A DNA stretch of 64,000 nt from Erinaceus europaeus. Lineage: Eukaryota > Chordata > Mammalia > Eulipotyphla > Erinaceidae. The stretch spans positions 98,019,445-98,083,444 of the forward strand of contig NC_080171.1 of assembly GCF_950295315.1 (NCBI RefSeq), written 5' to 3'. Both the position numbers and the translations under genes were made by a program. Positions 30,340 through 41,399 of this stretch are shown here, piece after piece. Every line of letters starts with the position of its first letter. The stretch's first letter is position 1. The notes under the pieces are model-generated. The model was not told the DNA's origin. It made no database searches and was given only the letters and a program-made list of their open reading frames with translations.

Positions 30340-30850
30340 TAAAATTTAATTTATGTATAAAATAAAAATAGAAAATATTGGCAAAACCATAGGATAAGAG
30401 GAGTAAAATTCCACAGTTTTCCACCACCAGAACTCTATACCCCATCCCCTCCACTGAAAGCTTTCCTATTCTTTATCTCTCTGGGAGTATGGACCCAGGA
30501 TCATTATGGGTGCAGCAGGTGAAAGTTTCTGGCTTCTGTAATTGCTTCTCCACTGGACATGGGCTCCACTGTTCCTATCTCCAGGTAGGGCTTCAGAGAG
30601 ATGGGGGTCCATGGTATATTGGTGAGGTCAGCCTGGGGGAGTCAGGTTGGCATCATGGTAGCATCTGCAACTTGGTGTCTGAAAAAGCATTAAGAAACAA
30701 ATCAGAACAAATTGTTTAATAATCTGGAACCTAAAGACAAGAATAGAGCAGATGAGATTTGGGGTCTCCATTTTGGTAAAAGATAGTAGGTCTATTATAG
30801 GTATATTCCAAGGGGGCCATAACTTTACTAATTTTTGCTTGGGCCTGAAT
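30340..30850 (-). mobile_element. LINE-end D copy, antisense
   Basis: AAACCATAGGATAAGAGGAG, TCCACCACCAGAACTCTATA, CTCTCTGGGAGTATGGACCC, GCATCATGGTAGCATCTGCA, then CTCCATTTTGGTAAAAGATA, which is the counterpart of CTATCTACAAAATGGAG in the 14420 copy. Confidence 0.85.
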
Positions 30851-31540
30851 GTTTTTAGGAGCTGTAAAAGAAGGTAATTCTGGGATGCCCCCCACTCTTT
30901 CCTTCCCTCTCCCAGTGGCCTGGTCTGGTAGGGTTTCAACTCTATCCCTTCTACCCAAACACACAAGTCACTCTCACTCCAAATGCTGCCGAGTGACTCA
31001 GCGTTCTTGGGAGGAGAAGGAGGAGGTGTTTCTATTCACTGGTACAGATGCTTTGTTGGCTGCTGCTTTGGAAGATGTTAGACCAGAGCCCCCTTCGTCC
31101 CCATGCTAGAATGATGTGAGGTGAAGAGCAGTGAGCCCAGGGGCCTTGTGACCAGGTCCCCACCCCCAAATAGGTGAGCAGGGCTCATCTCCTGTGAGCA
31201 GCTCAAGTTATCGGTGGTGAAGGCTGTGAGCTGAGCTCCATCCTCTGAGTGTCCCTGGAAGATGCACACTGAGTGCACACTCCACAGGTCCAACATGGCA
31301 TCCTGTCCTGTAGTGAACATCCTGTCAATTGGAAGCAGTCCCCAGGAGAAATGAAGCATTGGGGGCTACAGGAAGAACCTTAAGCATCCCAAGAACCCTC
31401 CTAGAGTTGTGGGAGGAGTCCCTCATAAAATCATATCTAGGTAGGTTTTGGGAAGCAGTGGCCTCCACAATGAATGGGGAGCAACACTCACCAGGGAATT
31501 TGCCAGTGCCGTTTCCTTTGAGTGGAAAACCTTTGAGCAA
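30851..31540. other. Single-copy sequence
   Basis: No SINE, L1 or gene recognised. This begins a stretch of almost 4 kb (30851-34745) free of hedgehog SINEs. Confidence 0.45.
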
Positions 31541-31800
31541 CCCATTCAGCTAACTCCTACCCATCTTCCAGGAGTCCCTGTAAAAGTGATTTCTTCTAGG
31601 AAGGCTTTTTGATTCCTCATTCTTGTTCAGACACCACTGCTACATGTAGCCACAGCCCCCTGTGCTTCTTAGGAGCTATTTTAGTGAAGGGAAGTACAAG
31701 CTGCTGCTGTGGTTTGCTACTTCTGTGCCCCCTGGGCTCTAACTTCAGTGGGGCTAAGGTCACAGTCTGTTTGACTCTCTGCTCCACCCAGCAGACTGCA
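31541..31800 (+). mobile_element. L2 fragment
   Basis: CATCTTCCAGGAGTCCC, TTCTAGGAAGGCTTTTTGAT, CTTCTTAGGAGC follow L2 order (CACCTCCTCCAGGAAGCCTT). The 163-codon plus frame overlapping this (31609-32100) is probably fortuitous. Confidence 0.6.
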
Positions 31801-32180
31801 GATCTCCTTTCATTTTGCATGATCAGTCAACAGCTGGCTGGGGCAGACTCCACTCTGGTGGCACCCCAGCAAGGGTCATCTCCATTTCCCTTCTTCCCAG
31901 GCTTCCTTGTGAGTATCAAGGCCATGTGTCTGAGTGTGACCACTGGAAGGAAGTGTGGTCACCTGGACCTGACTACACCTGGAGGAGAGGTACACCCAGG
32001 GCAGAAGTGGGCCGCCCTCTCTGTGTCTCCCACATCTGTCCCCCCAGATATAGAGGAGCCCACTGAAAACTCTGAGATCCTAGGGGGACAGACATATTAG
32101 TGGAAGGTAACTGGGCCAGTGAATGACTGACTGTGTGGTAGAAATCAACCCTGTCTGAACCAGGGAACATTGTCACTCTA

Positions 32181-32183
<3 letters not shown>
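31801..32183. other. Single-copy sequence
   Basis: Mid-GC with no assignable element. Confidence 0.35.

Positions 32184-32231
<48 letters not shown>
32184..32231. repeat. (GT)n microsatellite
   Basis: About 24 GT units. Confidence 0.97.
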
Positions 32232-32233
<2 letters not shown>

Positions 32234-32769
32234 ATGTCTGTGTATACATGTGCATGTGTTGGGGGGCACTTGGAGTTTCTGTTGTCTGGTGCTACTGAGG
32301 TTTGGGAGCATGTTAGTGTAGTGAGTAGAACCTACCATAGGCCAATGCGCCCTGTGACCAGTGAACAGGAATAACCAAGAGTAACTAGACTGGAAGCTGT
32401 CCTGCTTTCAGTGTCTGTCTGACTGCCACACTCCATCAGCACTGGCTGGGTTGTGTCAGGAGGAATAGGGGCTGGTTATTTTCAGCATTGGTGCTGAGAA
32501 TCCCTTCCTCTCTCCCCCGACACTGTGTGGGTACAGGGTTCTGTACCATGCCTTGCAGCAGACAGTGGGTAGGGACTGGGACCCTGAATTCAGACAGGTT
32601 TCTGCACAGTCCCTTGTCATTTCTGATCATAATGCTTGGCTCCCAGAGTTGTAAGCACCAAAAGAGTTCCAGTGTGTAGGACTTAGCAGAGGTCTTGGCC
32701 CCCAGGACACACTCCCTACAAGGGACTTGTCATCATTACGATTGTTAGTCTCAGGTCTCCGTTGAAGGA
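32232..32769. other. Single-copy sequence
   Basis: No gene or repeat recognised. Confidence 0.4.
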
Positions 32770-33060
32770 AACCTTGGACTGGAAGCCTTTTGTCTCATTC
32801 TATTTCCAAGCCAGACGGCCCCATTTTTCTCCCAGTTTCTGCAGTTGTTGAGCAGCCCTGGTGCCTATTACACAAACCCCAATGCATCTTTGAAGTTAGC
32901 AGCTAATTATGTTCCAGGAAGTTATAGATCTGGAGTTTTCTGTGTGCCAGAGGCAATTGCTTGCTCTGGCTCTCATTTCACAGTGCAGCCTTCCAAAGCT
33001 TGATTGAGGTTGTAATTGGGAGCCCCCTTCCCTGGCCCCAGGGGCCTTCTGGGGCCATCC
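32770..33060. promoter_or_regulatory. Candidate conserved non-coding block
   Basis: Repeat-free: CCAATGCATCTTTGAAG, AGCAGCTAATTATGTTCC, GAGGCAATTGCTTGC, CTTGATTGAGGTTGTAATTG. Homeodomain-like TAAT words are dense. No coding frame. Confidence 0.42.
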
Positions 33061-33639
33061 CCCCTGTGCTTGGGAGTCAGGCTGCCACTTCGCTTTCCCG
33101 CCTCCTAACCTTTGCCTGCTCAGGATTTCCCTCTGTAGCACTGACAGGTTGAGGGGAGGGTGTGGGCTGCTGTTGACTGGGAGGTGGACAGGGAGAATCA
33201 CATGCCTCAGTGCTAGAGGGATCACTCTCCCGCTTGATCAGCCCTGCTGGGCCCTTCATTTGGGGGTGTGGTGGGGAAATAGTGGTTTTTGCTGCTTAAT
33301 GACTGAGCACCTCATGTTTGCTCCATGCTTAAGTGATTGCCCCCTCCCCACACTGTAGCCTCTCTGAGCTGCCTCCTCACCCTTCACCTGCTTGTGCCCA
33401 CTTACTTTTTGCTGACTTCCTCTTTGCAGCCGGACTGGCAGCCTTATCATCTCCCTCCTACCTGGCCATCCTCGGGGGGAGGTGGGTATAGGTCCCTCTC
33501 CATGGAAAGTACTCCCTACCCTAAGGCCAGATAAGGCTGGTGAGGCCCGCACCCTGCAACACCCAAGAAGATTGCCATGCATCTGTGTTCCAACACTTCC
33601 CTGACTGTCTCTCACTTGCTTCACTCCTCTTAGTGGGCC
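33061..33639. other. Single-copy sequence
   Basis: GC-richer, with overlapping frames on both strands and no recognised family. Confidence 0.4.
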
Positions 33640-33845
33640 CCTGTCTCAGAGACCCCTCCCCGTCACTCCGGGAGGTGAATGCCCTGAACAGAGTCTAGCA
33701 AAGACTTCCATCTTTTCCCCTGATGTGTTCATCTGAGTGGTGGGTTTTGTGAGAGTAGGAGCCTAAGCTGCCCTGCTGTCATCCCTAATCTGCCATGAAC
33801 GTGACTGGGTAAACAGTAGGCACTCAACAAACACTGGCCAAAACC
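33640..33845 (+). mobile_element. L2 3'-end fragment
   Basis: CCCTGATGTGTTCATC, TTTTGTGAGAGTAGGAGCC, TAAACAGTAGGCACTCAACA, AACACTGG. The end matches the L2 3' terminus. Confidence 0.72.
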
Positions 33846-34745
33846 ACCCAGATGACATTTAACAGTAGCTGGTGTTGGCAAGTATTGAGCTCACTTTAGA
33901 GCACAGGTAGGTGCCCTGTACATGGGAGGGTCCTTTGAATCTGAAGCCCTCTACTAGCAGCTTCAAGCACAGGGCTGAGCCTGTGAACTGGTTCATGGGA
34001 CGAAGACCCGGCATCTAAGTGAGAATGTGCTTAAAGTGTGATGCCCACTGAGAAGAGGACTGCTCTGTCCGCACACCTACCAGCCACTGATGCTGGGGAT
34101 TCTTGCAGCATCAGTGAATTTTGTCTCTTTTTATTAGCCATTTTCTCATTAGTATGAATATCCCGTACTGGCTTTGGCATTGAGTCTACTTCAGCACAGG
34201 ATATGTCCTACACTGGATAGACCGAGAACACTTCCAACACAGTTTTATATTCACACTTCTCAGATGCCATACTAAGCTCCTTCACCCATGTTAACTCATT
34301 CGACTGCTTGATTCATGCTATCTGACTAGATGTATCGAGTCTAGAACAAAGAAGATCATAATCCTAATAATTTATGAACTCATGGTAATTTATCCAGAGC
34401 CTCACCAGAATCCTCAGGGGATCCTACTTTATTGATACTAAAATATCCTGATAAATTCTGAATGAATTCAGAACCACCTGCATGCAAAAGAAGTCCATGT
34501 AGTGAGGAGGACAGATGGAGGTGTGGGGATACTTCTGCCATGGATGAGAAGACTTGCCACCTTCAGCTATATGATCTGATTTCATGAACAATTAACCGTA
34601 ATGGTGGGGGGCAGCTCTCCAGTCTGGTTTGGCCTAAGTGGTGTCTCAGCAGTGAGAAGCAACTTGATATCAAGTGCATCACTGCATGTGAAATCAATAT
34701 GCTATTTTCAGATGTAAAACTGTGTACTATAAACACTTTGTTTGC
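33846..34745. other. Single-copy sequence
   Basis: No SINE or L1 recognised. 34130-34480 is AT-rich. Confidence 0.4.
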
Positions 34746-34788
34746 CCATCCATCCATCCATCCATCCATCCATCCATCCATCCATCCA
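34746..34788. repeat. (CCAT)n microsatellite
   Basis: About ten CCAT units. The minus-strand frame MDGWMDGW is an artefact of it. Confidence 0.97.
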
Positions 34789-34958
34789 GTAAATAGTCAT
34801 GGTGACCTGCTGAGTGAAAGACAACATGTCAAGTGCTAGAGAACAGTGATAAGTAGAGTTGTGGTTTTTGTCTTCATCATGCTTCCATTCTAAAGGAGGA
34901 TAATAATAAAGACAAATAAGTTTTCTGACAAGGCAAGGATCAATTTCTAGGAGGACTT

Positions 34959-35304
34959 GTTTGTTTGTTTGTTTGTTTGTTTGTTTGTTTTGCCTCCAGG
35001 GTTATCACTGAGGCTCAGTGCCTGTGCTATGAGTCCACTGCTCCTGGAGGCTATTTTTTCCCCATTTTGTTGTCATTATTGTTATTGTTGCCATTGATGC
35101 TGTTGAATAGGACATAGAGAAATCAAGAGAGTAGGGGAGATAGAGAGAAGGAGAGAAAGATAGACACCTGCAGAACTGCTTCACTGTCCATGAAGCGACC
35201 ACCCTGCAGGTGGAAAGCTGGGGGCTCGAACTGGGATCCTTACACCAGTCCTTGTGCTTTGTGCCACATGCGCTTAACCTGCTGCACTACTGCCTGACCC
35301 CCAG
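34959..35304 (-). mobile_element. SINE-A1 with Vingi tail, perfect 13-bp duplication
   Basis: Antisense, with a (GTTT)n tail, GCCTCCAGGGTTATCACTG, CTGTGCTATGAGTCCACTGC (junction), GTTGTTGAA-type spacer, CACCTGCAGAACTGCTTCAC, GGGGGCTCGAACTGGGATCC, GCGCTTAACCTGCTGCACTA. Target duplication TCTAGGAGGACTT at 34946-34958 and 35305-35317. A complete, young head-plus-tail copy. Confidence 0.97.
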
Positions 35305-35354
35305 TCTAGGAGGACTTTTTATGTATGCATTTAAAAAGTTTGTATTAATTTTTT

Positions 35355-35955
35355 TAATTGCCACCAGTGTTATTGTTGGGACTTAGTGCCTGCACTGCTC
35401 CTGGGGGAAAACCTTCCTTCCTTCCTTCCATCCTTCCTTCCTTCCTTCCTTCCTCCTCCTCCCTCCCTCCCTCCCTCCCTTTCTCCCTTCCTTCCTTCCT
35501 TCCTTCCTTTCCTTCCTCCCTTCCTCCCTTCCTCCCTCCCTCCCTTCCTTCCTTCCTTCCTTCCTCTCTTCCTTTCCTTCCACCTTTCCTTCCTTCCTTC
35601 CCTTCCTCCCTCTTCCCTTTTCTCCCCTCCTCCCTTCCTCCTTTTTCTCCCCTCTTTCCTTCCCTTCCTCCCTTTTCTCCCCTCCCTCCCTCCTTCCCTT
35701 CCTTTCTTCCCTTCTGTCCTTTCCTTCTCTTATTCTTCTTTCCCTCTTCTCTCTCTCTCTCGTTCTATTTGATAGGATAGAGAGATATTTAGAGGGGAGG
35801 AGATATAGACAGGGGGAGAAAAAGCGTAAGACATCTTCAGCCCTGCTTCACTGCTTATGAAACTTTACCCTGCGGGTGGGGAATAGGAGCTTGAACCTGA
35901 GTCTCTGTGCTTGGTAACATGTGTCCTCAGCTGAGTGCACTGCTGCCAGTCCCCT
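35355..35955 (-). mobile_element. SINE-A with Vingi tail, split by its own pyrimidine expansion
   Basis: Left end: GCCACCAGTGTTATTG, CTTAGTGCCTGCACTGCTCC (Vingi tail and junction, shortened). Right end: ATTTGATAGGATAGAGAGAT, CCCTGCTTCACTGC, TTGAACCTGAGTCTC, GCTGCCAGTCCCC. Between them lie about 345 bp of (CCTT/CCCT)n where normal copies have a short T/C-rich spacer. Confidence 0.9.
35408..35752. repeat. Long pyrimidine microsatellite (CCTT, CCCT, CTTT variants)
   Basis: Nearly pure C/T on the plus strand. The 128-140 codon Ser/Leu/Pro/Phe frames are artefacts. It is a candidate triplex-forming tract. Confidence 0.96.
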
Positions 35956-35964
35956 TATGTATGT

Positions 35965-36060
35965 ATTTTTAACCAGGTCTCTGTCCAGGGATTGAACTTG
36001 GGACCATCAAACCTCAGGCACAGAAATCTGTTATGCTACAAGCTACTATGACACTGAATA
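35965..36060 (-). mobile_element. SINE-B fragment
   Basis: Antisense CCAGGGATTGAACTTGGGAC, CAAACCTCAGGCAC, TGTTATGCTACAAGC. Head side only. Confidence 0.65.
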
Positions 36061-36074
36061 TTTGAATTACTTGA

Positions 36075-36300
36075 AGGACCACATGGTGACACACCTGGTG
36101 AGTGCACATGCTACCATGTACAAGGACTTAGTAAGACCCAGGTTCAAGCCCTTAGTTCCCATCTGCAAGAGGAAATCCTCACTATGGCAAAACAGTGCTT
36201 CAGATGTCTCTCTCTTTCTTTCTTCCTCTTTATTCCCACCCCCTCAATTTCTTTCAGTCTTTATCCAATCAATAATAAAATAATTAAATAAGTAATCTGT
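36075..36300 (+). mobile_element. SINE-A2 copy, diverged
   Basis: CATGGTGACACACCTGG, GACCCAGGTTCAAGCCC, CATCTGCAAGAGGAAATCC, TTCAGTCTTTATCCAATCAA and an AATAAAATAATTAAATAAG end. Confidence 0.82.
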
Positions 36301-36432
36301 TATGCTACTGATGCCACTTTCTCCCTGGTTCTATGAGGACTTTAAAGCTGAATTAGTTCATGGTCTGAATCTTAGCTTATTGGTGTAGTGAGTGACCTGC
36401 CAGTCACCCAGTTCACTGATAAAAAACATGAA

Positions 36433-36672
36433 AAGGGGCCAGGTGGTGGCGCACCTGGTTGAGTGCACATGCTACAGTGTGCTAGGACCGGGGTTCATGG
36501 CCCCAGCTCCACCTTCAGGGGCAAAGCTTTGCAGGCACTAAGCAGGGTGGCAGATCTGTCTTTCTCCCTCTCTATCTCCCCTTTCCCTCTTGATTTCTGG
36601 CTGTATCTATCCAATGCATATACACAAAGATAATTAAAAAAAACTAAAAAACTAATAAATAAATAAATAAAT
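36433..36672 (+). mobile_element. SINE-A2 copy
   Basis: GGGGCCAGGTGGTGGCGCAC, GGGTTCATGGCCCC (B box damaged), CTTGATTTCTGGCTG, AAATAAATAAATAAATGG end. The head matches 7547-7770. Confidence 0.88.
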
Positions 36673-37039
36673 GGATACATGAGGACAGCTTTCTCCCTTG
36701 GCTGGTCTTTGGGCATTTTGACCTCCCCTGGGGGAAGCCTAGCGTCGTGCACTCTGCTTGGCACAGGAGATAACCAGGCAGATGCACCTCCAGGATGCAG
36801 CACAACCTGTTCCTGGTCCAGGACCTTGGTCCCTCTTCTTTGGGTCAGGGGAACTGAGCTCAGACAGGGCAGCATCCCTGTGCTCCTGAAGCTTCACTGA
36901 GCTAGGCCATCATTCCTTCTAATGCTGCCCACCCGCCCCTTCCTAATGGGGAGATTGACCTCCCTGATAGAGAAGTGAGAATTGATAGAGGAGTTGATTA
37001 GTTCTGCATTCTCTCTGCCATCTATTCCCAAAGAGATGG
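36673..37039. other. Single-copy sequence
   Basis: No recognised element. Confidence 0.4.
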
Positions 37040-37200
37040 TGTCATGAAGAGGGCATGGGCCTGAGTCCAGCAGGCTGAAGTGAATCCTACCTCTCCTCTG
37101 ATGTGCTTAGAGCAAAGCATATCCACCTGCCTAGCCTCAGCTTTTTCATCTCTAAAATGGGATGACAGTATTGTCTTGTAGGTTTGTGCTAAGAGTTTGT
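37040..37200 (+). mobile_element. MIR fragment
   Basis: GGGCATGGGCCTGAGTCCAG, GTGAATCCTACCTCTCCTC, GCCTCAGCTTTTTCATCTC, AAAATGGGATGACAGTATTG. This is the MIR core in sense. Confidence 0.85.
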
Positions 37201-38449
37201 GGAGCTTGGGAGAGCCAGAAAGGTGGGTACAATGGTGCCAAGGTGGTCATGGGCACAGCAGGGCTTCTTTGGCAATAATCTTCCAATGTCCTGGGAAAGC
37301 AGGGGATTCTTGGCATTCTGTACTGTGTGGATGTCCGTGTGTCCAGAAAGGACCTTGAACTTGTCTTTGGAGGCCTTGTGAGCTCACTGGTCAGAGACAT
37401 GAGCTCTAATGGAGGAAACTAATGGGCACTCAACCCAGGGGACCCTACCCCAACCACTGGAGCAAATGGGGTCAGGAATTGAGGGGCCTCACTTTGTTCC
37501 TAGACATAAAAGGCCAACACTAAGCCTGTTGGGATACAAACTCAGCCCCAGACTAGCAGGGTGTGTATGGACACCACAGGCTCATTGACTGTCCACTCAG
37601 TCTCTCTGAGAATGTTTTAATGTAGTTTCTTATTTATTTTAGAGAAAATTTATGACTTTTCCTCATTCCAAAAGGTGAGATGGGACTTGACAAATTAAAA
37701 AAAAAAAAAAGAGGGAACATGAAGAAAAATAGAAGTTTCCCTTAACCTCATCACCAGAAATAATCAACCTTAACATACATCCTTCTTGCCTTTCCCCTTT
37801 CCTGTTGATGATACAAATTGTCACTGTCTTCTCTCTGTTGCATCAGATGACAGATCTAATCTCTTCCGGGCCCCACGTGGTCTCTGAAGCAGGAACACTC
37901 GCTAGTGATAAAGAAAAGGGGTGGAGAGGTGAAGTATCAGGTCCGAGGCCATTCAACTTGAGAGTGACAGATGATTTATTCATTCAACCAATATTTGAGC
38001 CATGGGAAAAAGAATAACAACAACAAAAATCTCTGGTCATATTGTTCACTCTCAGGTGGTCGCTCTCCAGAGGTGTCAGGCTAGAGCAGAGCTCTCTTTT
38101 ATGGCCTTGAGGGAATCGTCCTGCCTGTCGTCTTGGATGGACTTGTATGTGTCACCCACTTGTGAACCCAGACCTGGCCTCCATTGTGCGTGAGCAGCAC
38201 TGGCTTAAACCACAGAACCACAGTCTGGTGAGTGGTCTAAGGGCTTGAGTCATGAGGTCCTGGCAAAGGGAGGCACAGGGTTCTACCTTGGGATCCCTAT
38301 GAGCCACAGCCACCTTGCAGCCAGCTCCTCTGAGGTTGGCTAAAACTGAGATATCACACTGGGCTCATCCTTCCCGGTGCAGTGACCACGCAGGATCTCA
38401 GCTCTTGAATCTCTGAGCTCATCTGCCAAATAAGGAAAGAATATTAGGG
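37201..38449. other. Single-copy sequence
   Basis: No coding frame worth naming and no recognised repeat; a TTATTTATTTTAG region at 37630 and an A-run at 37699 are the only simple features. Confidence 0.4.
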
Positions 38450-38645
38450 ACCGGGAGGTAAGTCACCTGGTAGAGCACAAACTTCACGTTTCTTGAAGAC
38501 CAGGTTCAAACTCCCAGCCATCACAGGAGAACTACACAAAAGGAAACTTCACAAGCATGAAATGGTGTTATAGTGTCTCTATTTTTCTGTCGGTCTCTCC
38601 TCTCCCTTTCTTACTCTCATCCTTTATCTGGAAAAAAAGATTAAA
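38450..38645 (+). mobile_element. SINE-F copy
   Basis: SINE-F is a tRNA-like family: GACCGGGAGGTAAGTCACCT, GGTAGAGCAC, CAGGTTCAAACTCCC (B box), CATGAAATGGTGTTATAGTG, CT-rich, A-rich end. Copies at 47937-48205 and 60275-60475 share GAAG-GCTGTGGTGTC wording. Confidence 0.72.
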
Positions 38646-38759
38646 AGTCTGCTGAGTGAGGTGGGAACATGCAGGTAGGAAGTTCAAGCAAAACGCTGGT
38701 GGGGCAAATGCAAAAAGATGAGAAAAGAAAGGAAGAGAATATTAAAAGTATCAGAGAGA

Positions 38760-38860
38760 TGCGGTCACTTGTCTCAGGTCACACAGCAGTGAGGGCATGA
38801 GTCTCTCTCCTTTCACTTTCTGAACCTCTGATCTGTGCTCCTTTGCCTTCATGGGCAGTT
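38760..38860 (-). mobile_element. MIR fragment, antisense
   Basis: GCGGTCACTTGTCTCAGGTC, ACACAGCAGTGAGGGC: the MIR core (AGTGACTTGCCCAAGGTCACACAGC) in antisense. Confidence 0.75.
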
Positions 38861-39589
38861 GGTGAGCGTGCCAGGCTACACACAGCTGAGGGTGACCCAG
38901 GGTCTGGAGCAGTCCAGGGGGAGTGGGCCACACCAGGCATGACATCATACCTTGGGGGTGGGGGTGGCAAATGTTGGAAGGGTGAGGATTCTGGGCCTCC
39001 CTGTCCTGTATATGAGGGGAGAATGGAAAATTTATTCTAAAAAAAAAAATTCTATTTCTACTTCCTGTTGCATGTATCTGAACTAGGTACCCTGTTGTCA
39101 CCCCACACTCAAACTCACAGCCTTACATTCACAAACACTTCACCCACTCACACATGCTTACACATCTGCCCTAGTGTGAGTAATGCTGGCTTACACTTGC
39201 TTTCTGTTGGCCATTTCTGTCCTCCCTCACTGTGTTTGTCTCTCACCTTATCTCATGTTTGCCTCCTCTTTACTTCTTGCTCTTCTTCCCTTTCATTCAT
39301 TTGCATCTTCCTCTTCCCCGCTTGCTCTTTCTCTCTTTAGTCTGTAGCCTTCCTCCCTTTATCCACCCAACCCACCCTGAGATGCCTCTCTCTGTACCTC
39401 TCTCTCTCTCCCTCCCCCCCCACCCCAATCCTGTCTTACTCCTCCCAACAACCCCCCCACCCCAACCCTTCAGGCTTGGAGAGGCAGAGGTGGGGTCAGG
39501 CTGAGCTGCGTGCCCCACCCCACCCCTGCAGGAACTTAGAGAGGAGGTTCTCTTCACTCCGCCTGGCGTGGGTGCTGGTGATTTCATCT
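38861..39589. other. Single-copy sequence, pyrimidine-rich in part
   Basis: 39200-39480 is C/T-rich with C runs; overlapping frames are low-complexity. No gene recognised. Confidence 0.4.
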
Positions 39590-40040
39590 GCCTTTGGATA
39601 TGAAGCTCAAATTGCACATCAAAAAGGATAATGCATCTTTAAGCTGTTACAACGACTTCTCAATTTTTCATTTCCTGTCAGGGTGGGAGCTGCAGGAGGC
39701 AGGGGCGGCTGTGGAGCCTGTCTCCTGCCAGCCAAGTGTCTGCCTGGATTTGAGCAGTAGGAAACCCAAGGGTGATAAATCGCTATTTCTAAGTAAATTT
39801 CATGCATTTGCCCTTTGGTTAAAGTCTCCCCTCTCAGCACTTTCCCTGTGCACACAGCCCGACTAATAACGCGCCGTGCAAGCTCTCTCCGCTGTGACAA
39901 CTGATTGCACTTTGAAGTAATAATGGCTGATTTAATAATTGGTATAATTTTTCACTAGTACCTGAATGTCATCGACGCACAAAATAAGCTACCTGGACCC
40001 ATGGCTGCAGCACTTTCCCTTCTTGGGGAAATCAATAACA
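39590..40040. promoter_or_regulatory. Candidate conserved non-coding enhancer block
   Basis: Repeat-free, with AGGATAATGCATCTTTAAGC, AAATTTCATGCATTTGCCC, GACTAATAACGCGCCGTGC, GATTTAATAATTGGTATAAT. CpG islands are absent, stops occur in all frames. Dense TAAT and ATTTGCAT-like words suggest homeodomain/POU binding; unproven. Confidence 0.5.
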
Positions 40041-41209
40041 CATTAAACCCCTATGCCAGACCCTGAGAGGGCAGGCCCTGGTGGAAGCTGTTGGAGGGGA
40101 TTGAGGCTCACCCCAGCCCACCCCCAGCCTTAAGGCAGGGAGGCTGATGAGAGGCTCTGAATGGGTTGAGTCTGAGCCCAGTCAGGATGGAGGAGCCATG
40201 AAAAGGCCATGAGCCCCACGACCCAGCTCATACTCTAGGTGCCACCAGCATGGAAGGTCTACCCCTATTGGGGGTTGCTCCCCCAACACCAGCTGCCTTG
40301 CACACAGATCTCCTGTGTATATGTCTCTGCGTGGACACAAGCATGGGATTTAAGTTCAACTTTGTTGTTATGTCTAGAAGCTCTGCTCTGAGGCAGGAAC
40401 TGTGCTGGTGACAGTGTAGTAAGCAAGGCTATTTGGGGCCCTGCTTGCAGGAGCTGTAAGTTTCTTAGATCGCATGTGTACTTACACACATACCCACAGG
40501 GACACAAGTGTGTCTGGGTGCTTCTTGAGTATGCATTTACAGATGTGGGTGCCTATCTGGGTTCACATGGTAGGTTGCTGAGTGTGTTTTGAGTACCAGG
40601 TTGTAGGTAGCTTGCACCTGATTGGGTTGGCTTTGAGAGTATGTCCTTTCCCAGACTTAAGGCCAAGGTCATTATTCCATCTGAATTAGGGGGAGACAGC
40701 TGGTTCTCCCTAATTCTCAGGAGCAGCTTCCCTGAGATCTGCCTTTTGCACCCTCCCAGCCCACCCCTGCCCGTACAACCTGGCTGGGCAGGCTATCCCC
40801 CTGGAGTTAAGGGTACAAACTGCCAAGTCACATATTGCATCTGGATGATCCCTTTTTGAATGAATTGACACTCAATTCTCTGAGCCCACTCTCCCCTCTG
40901 GAAAGGGGCCACAAGAAGCCCAGATCCCTAAGGTTGTCATATGTGCAGTCTGTGAGCCTGTGCTTGAACAAAGCATAGCCTCCATAATATTGGCTCCTCA
41001 CTCTCAGTCCTGGTTGCAGACAACTCCTGTGAGTTCCCCCAGGGAGAGGAGATGAGTTTTATTAGAACCTAGAAATCCAGTGGATAGGTCAGGTGGAAGG
41101 TACCCAACAAAGATCTGTTAAACGGATACTGGTGTGAGCTCTGTGCTCAGCTTACATCTTGGCACATGGAGATTCCACAAATGCTTTGATAGTGCCAACC
41201 TTTTTGTTT
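40041..41209. other. Single-copy sequence
   Basis: No repeat or gene recognised in 1.1 kb. Part of a roughly 2.5-kb SINE-free interval (38646-41209). Confidence 0.45.
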
Positions 41210-41390
41210 AAAGTAATATTATTTATTTATCTATTTATTTGAAATTGAGAGGGAAGGTGGAGGTAGAAGGAGAGAGACAAAGAGACACCTGAAACACTGT
41301 TTCACTGTTATTGAAGCTTCCTCTACAATCTGGGGCCCCTTCAGGCTTGAATGTCCCACCATCCCCGGCCATCTCCCCTCCTGCCTGCTG
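41210..41390 (-). mobile_element. SINE-A fragment, old
   Basis: Antisense ATTTATTTATCTATTTATTT tail, TGAAATTGAGAGGGAAG, GACACCTGAAACACTGTTTC, GAAGCTTCCTC. The head is lost or too diverged. Confidence 0.7.
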
Positions 41391-41399
41391 CTATCTGGC

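Noticed and set aside
31609..32100. 163-codon plus-strand frame
   Set aside because: Overlaps an L2 fragment, no recognised family, no splice or promoter context.
35358..35780. 140- and 128-codon frames of Pro/Ser/Leu/Phe
   Set aside because: Entirely within the pyrimidine microsatellite.
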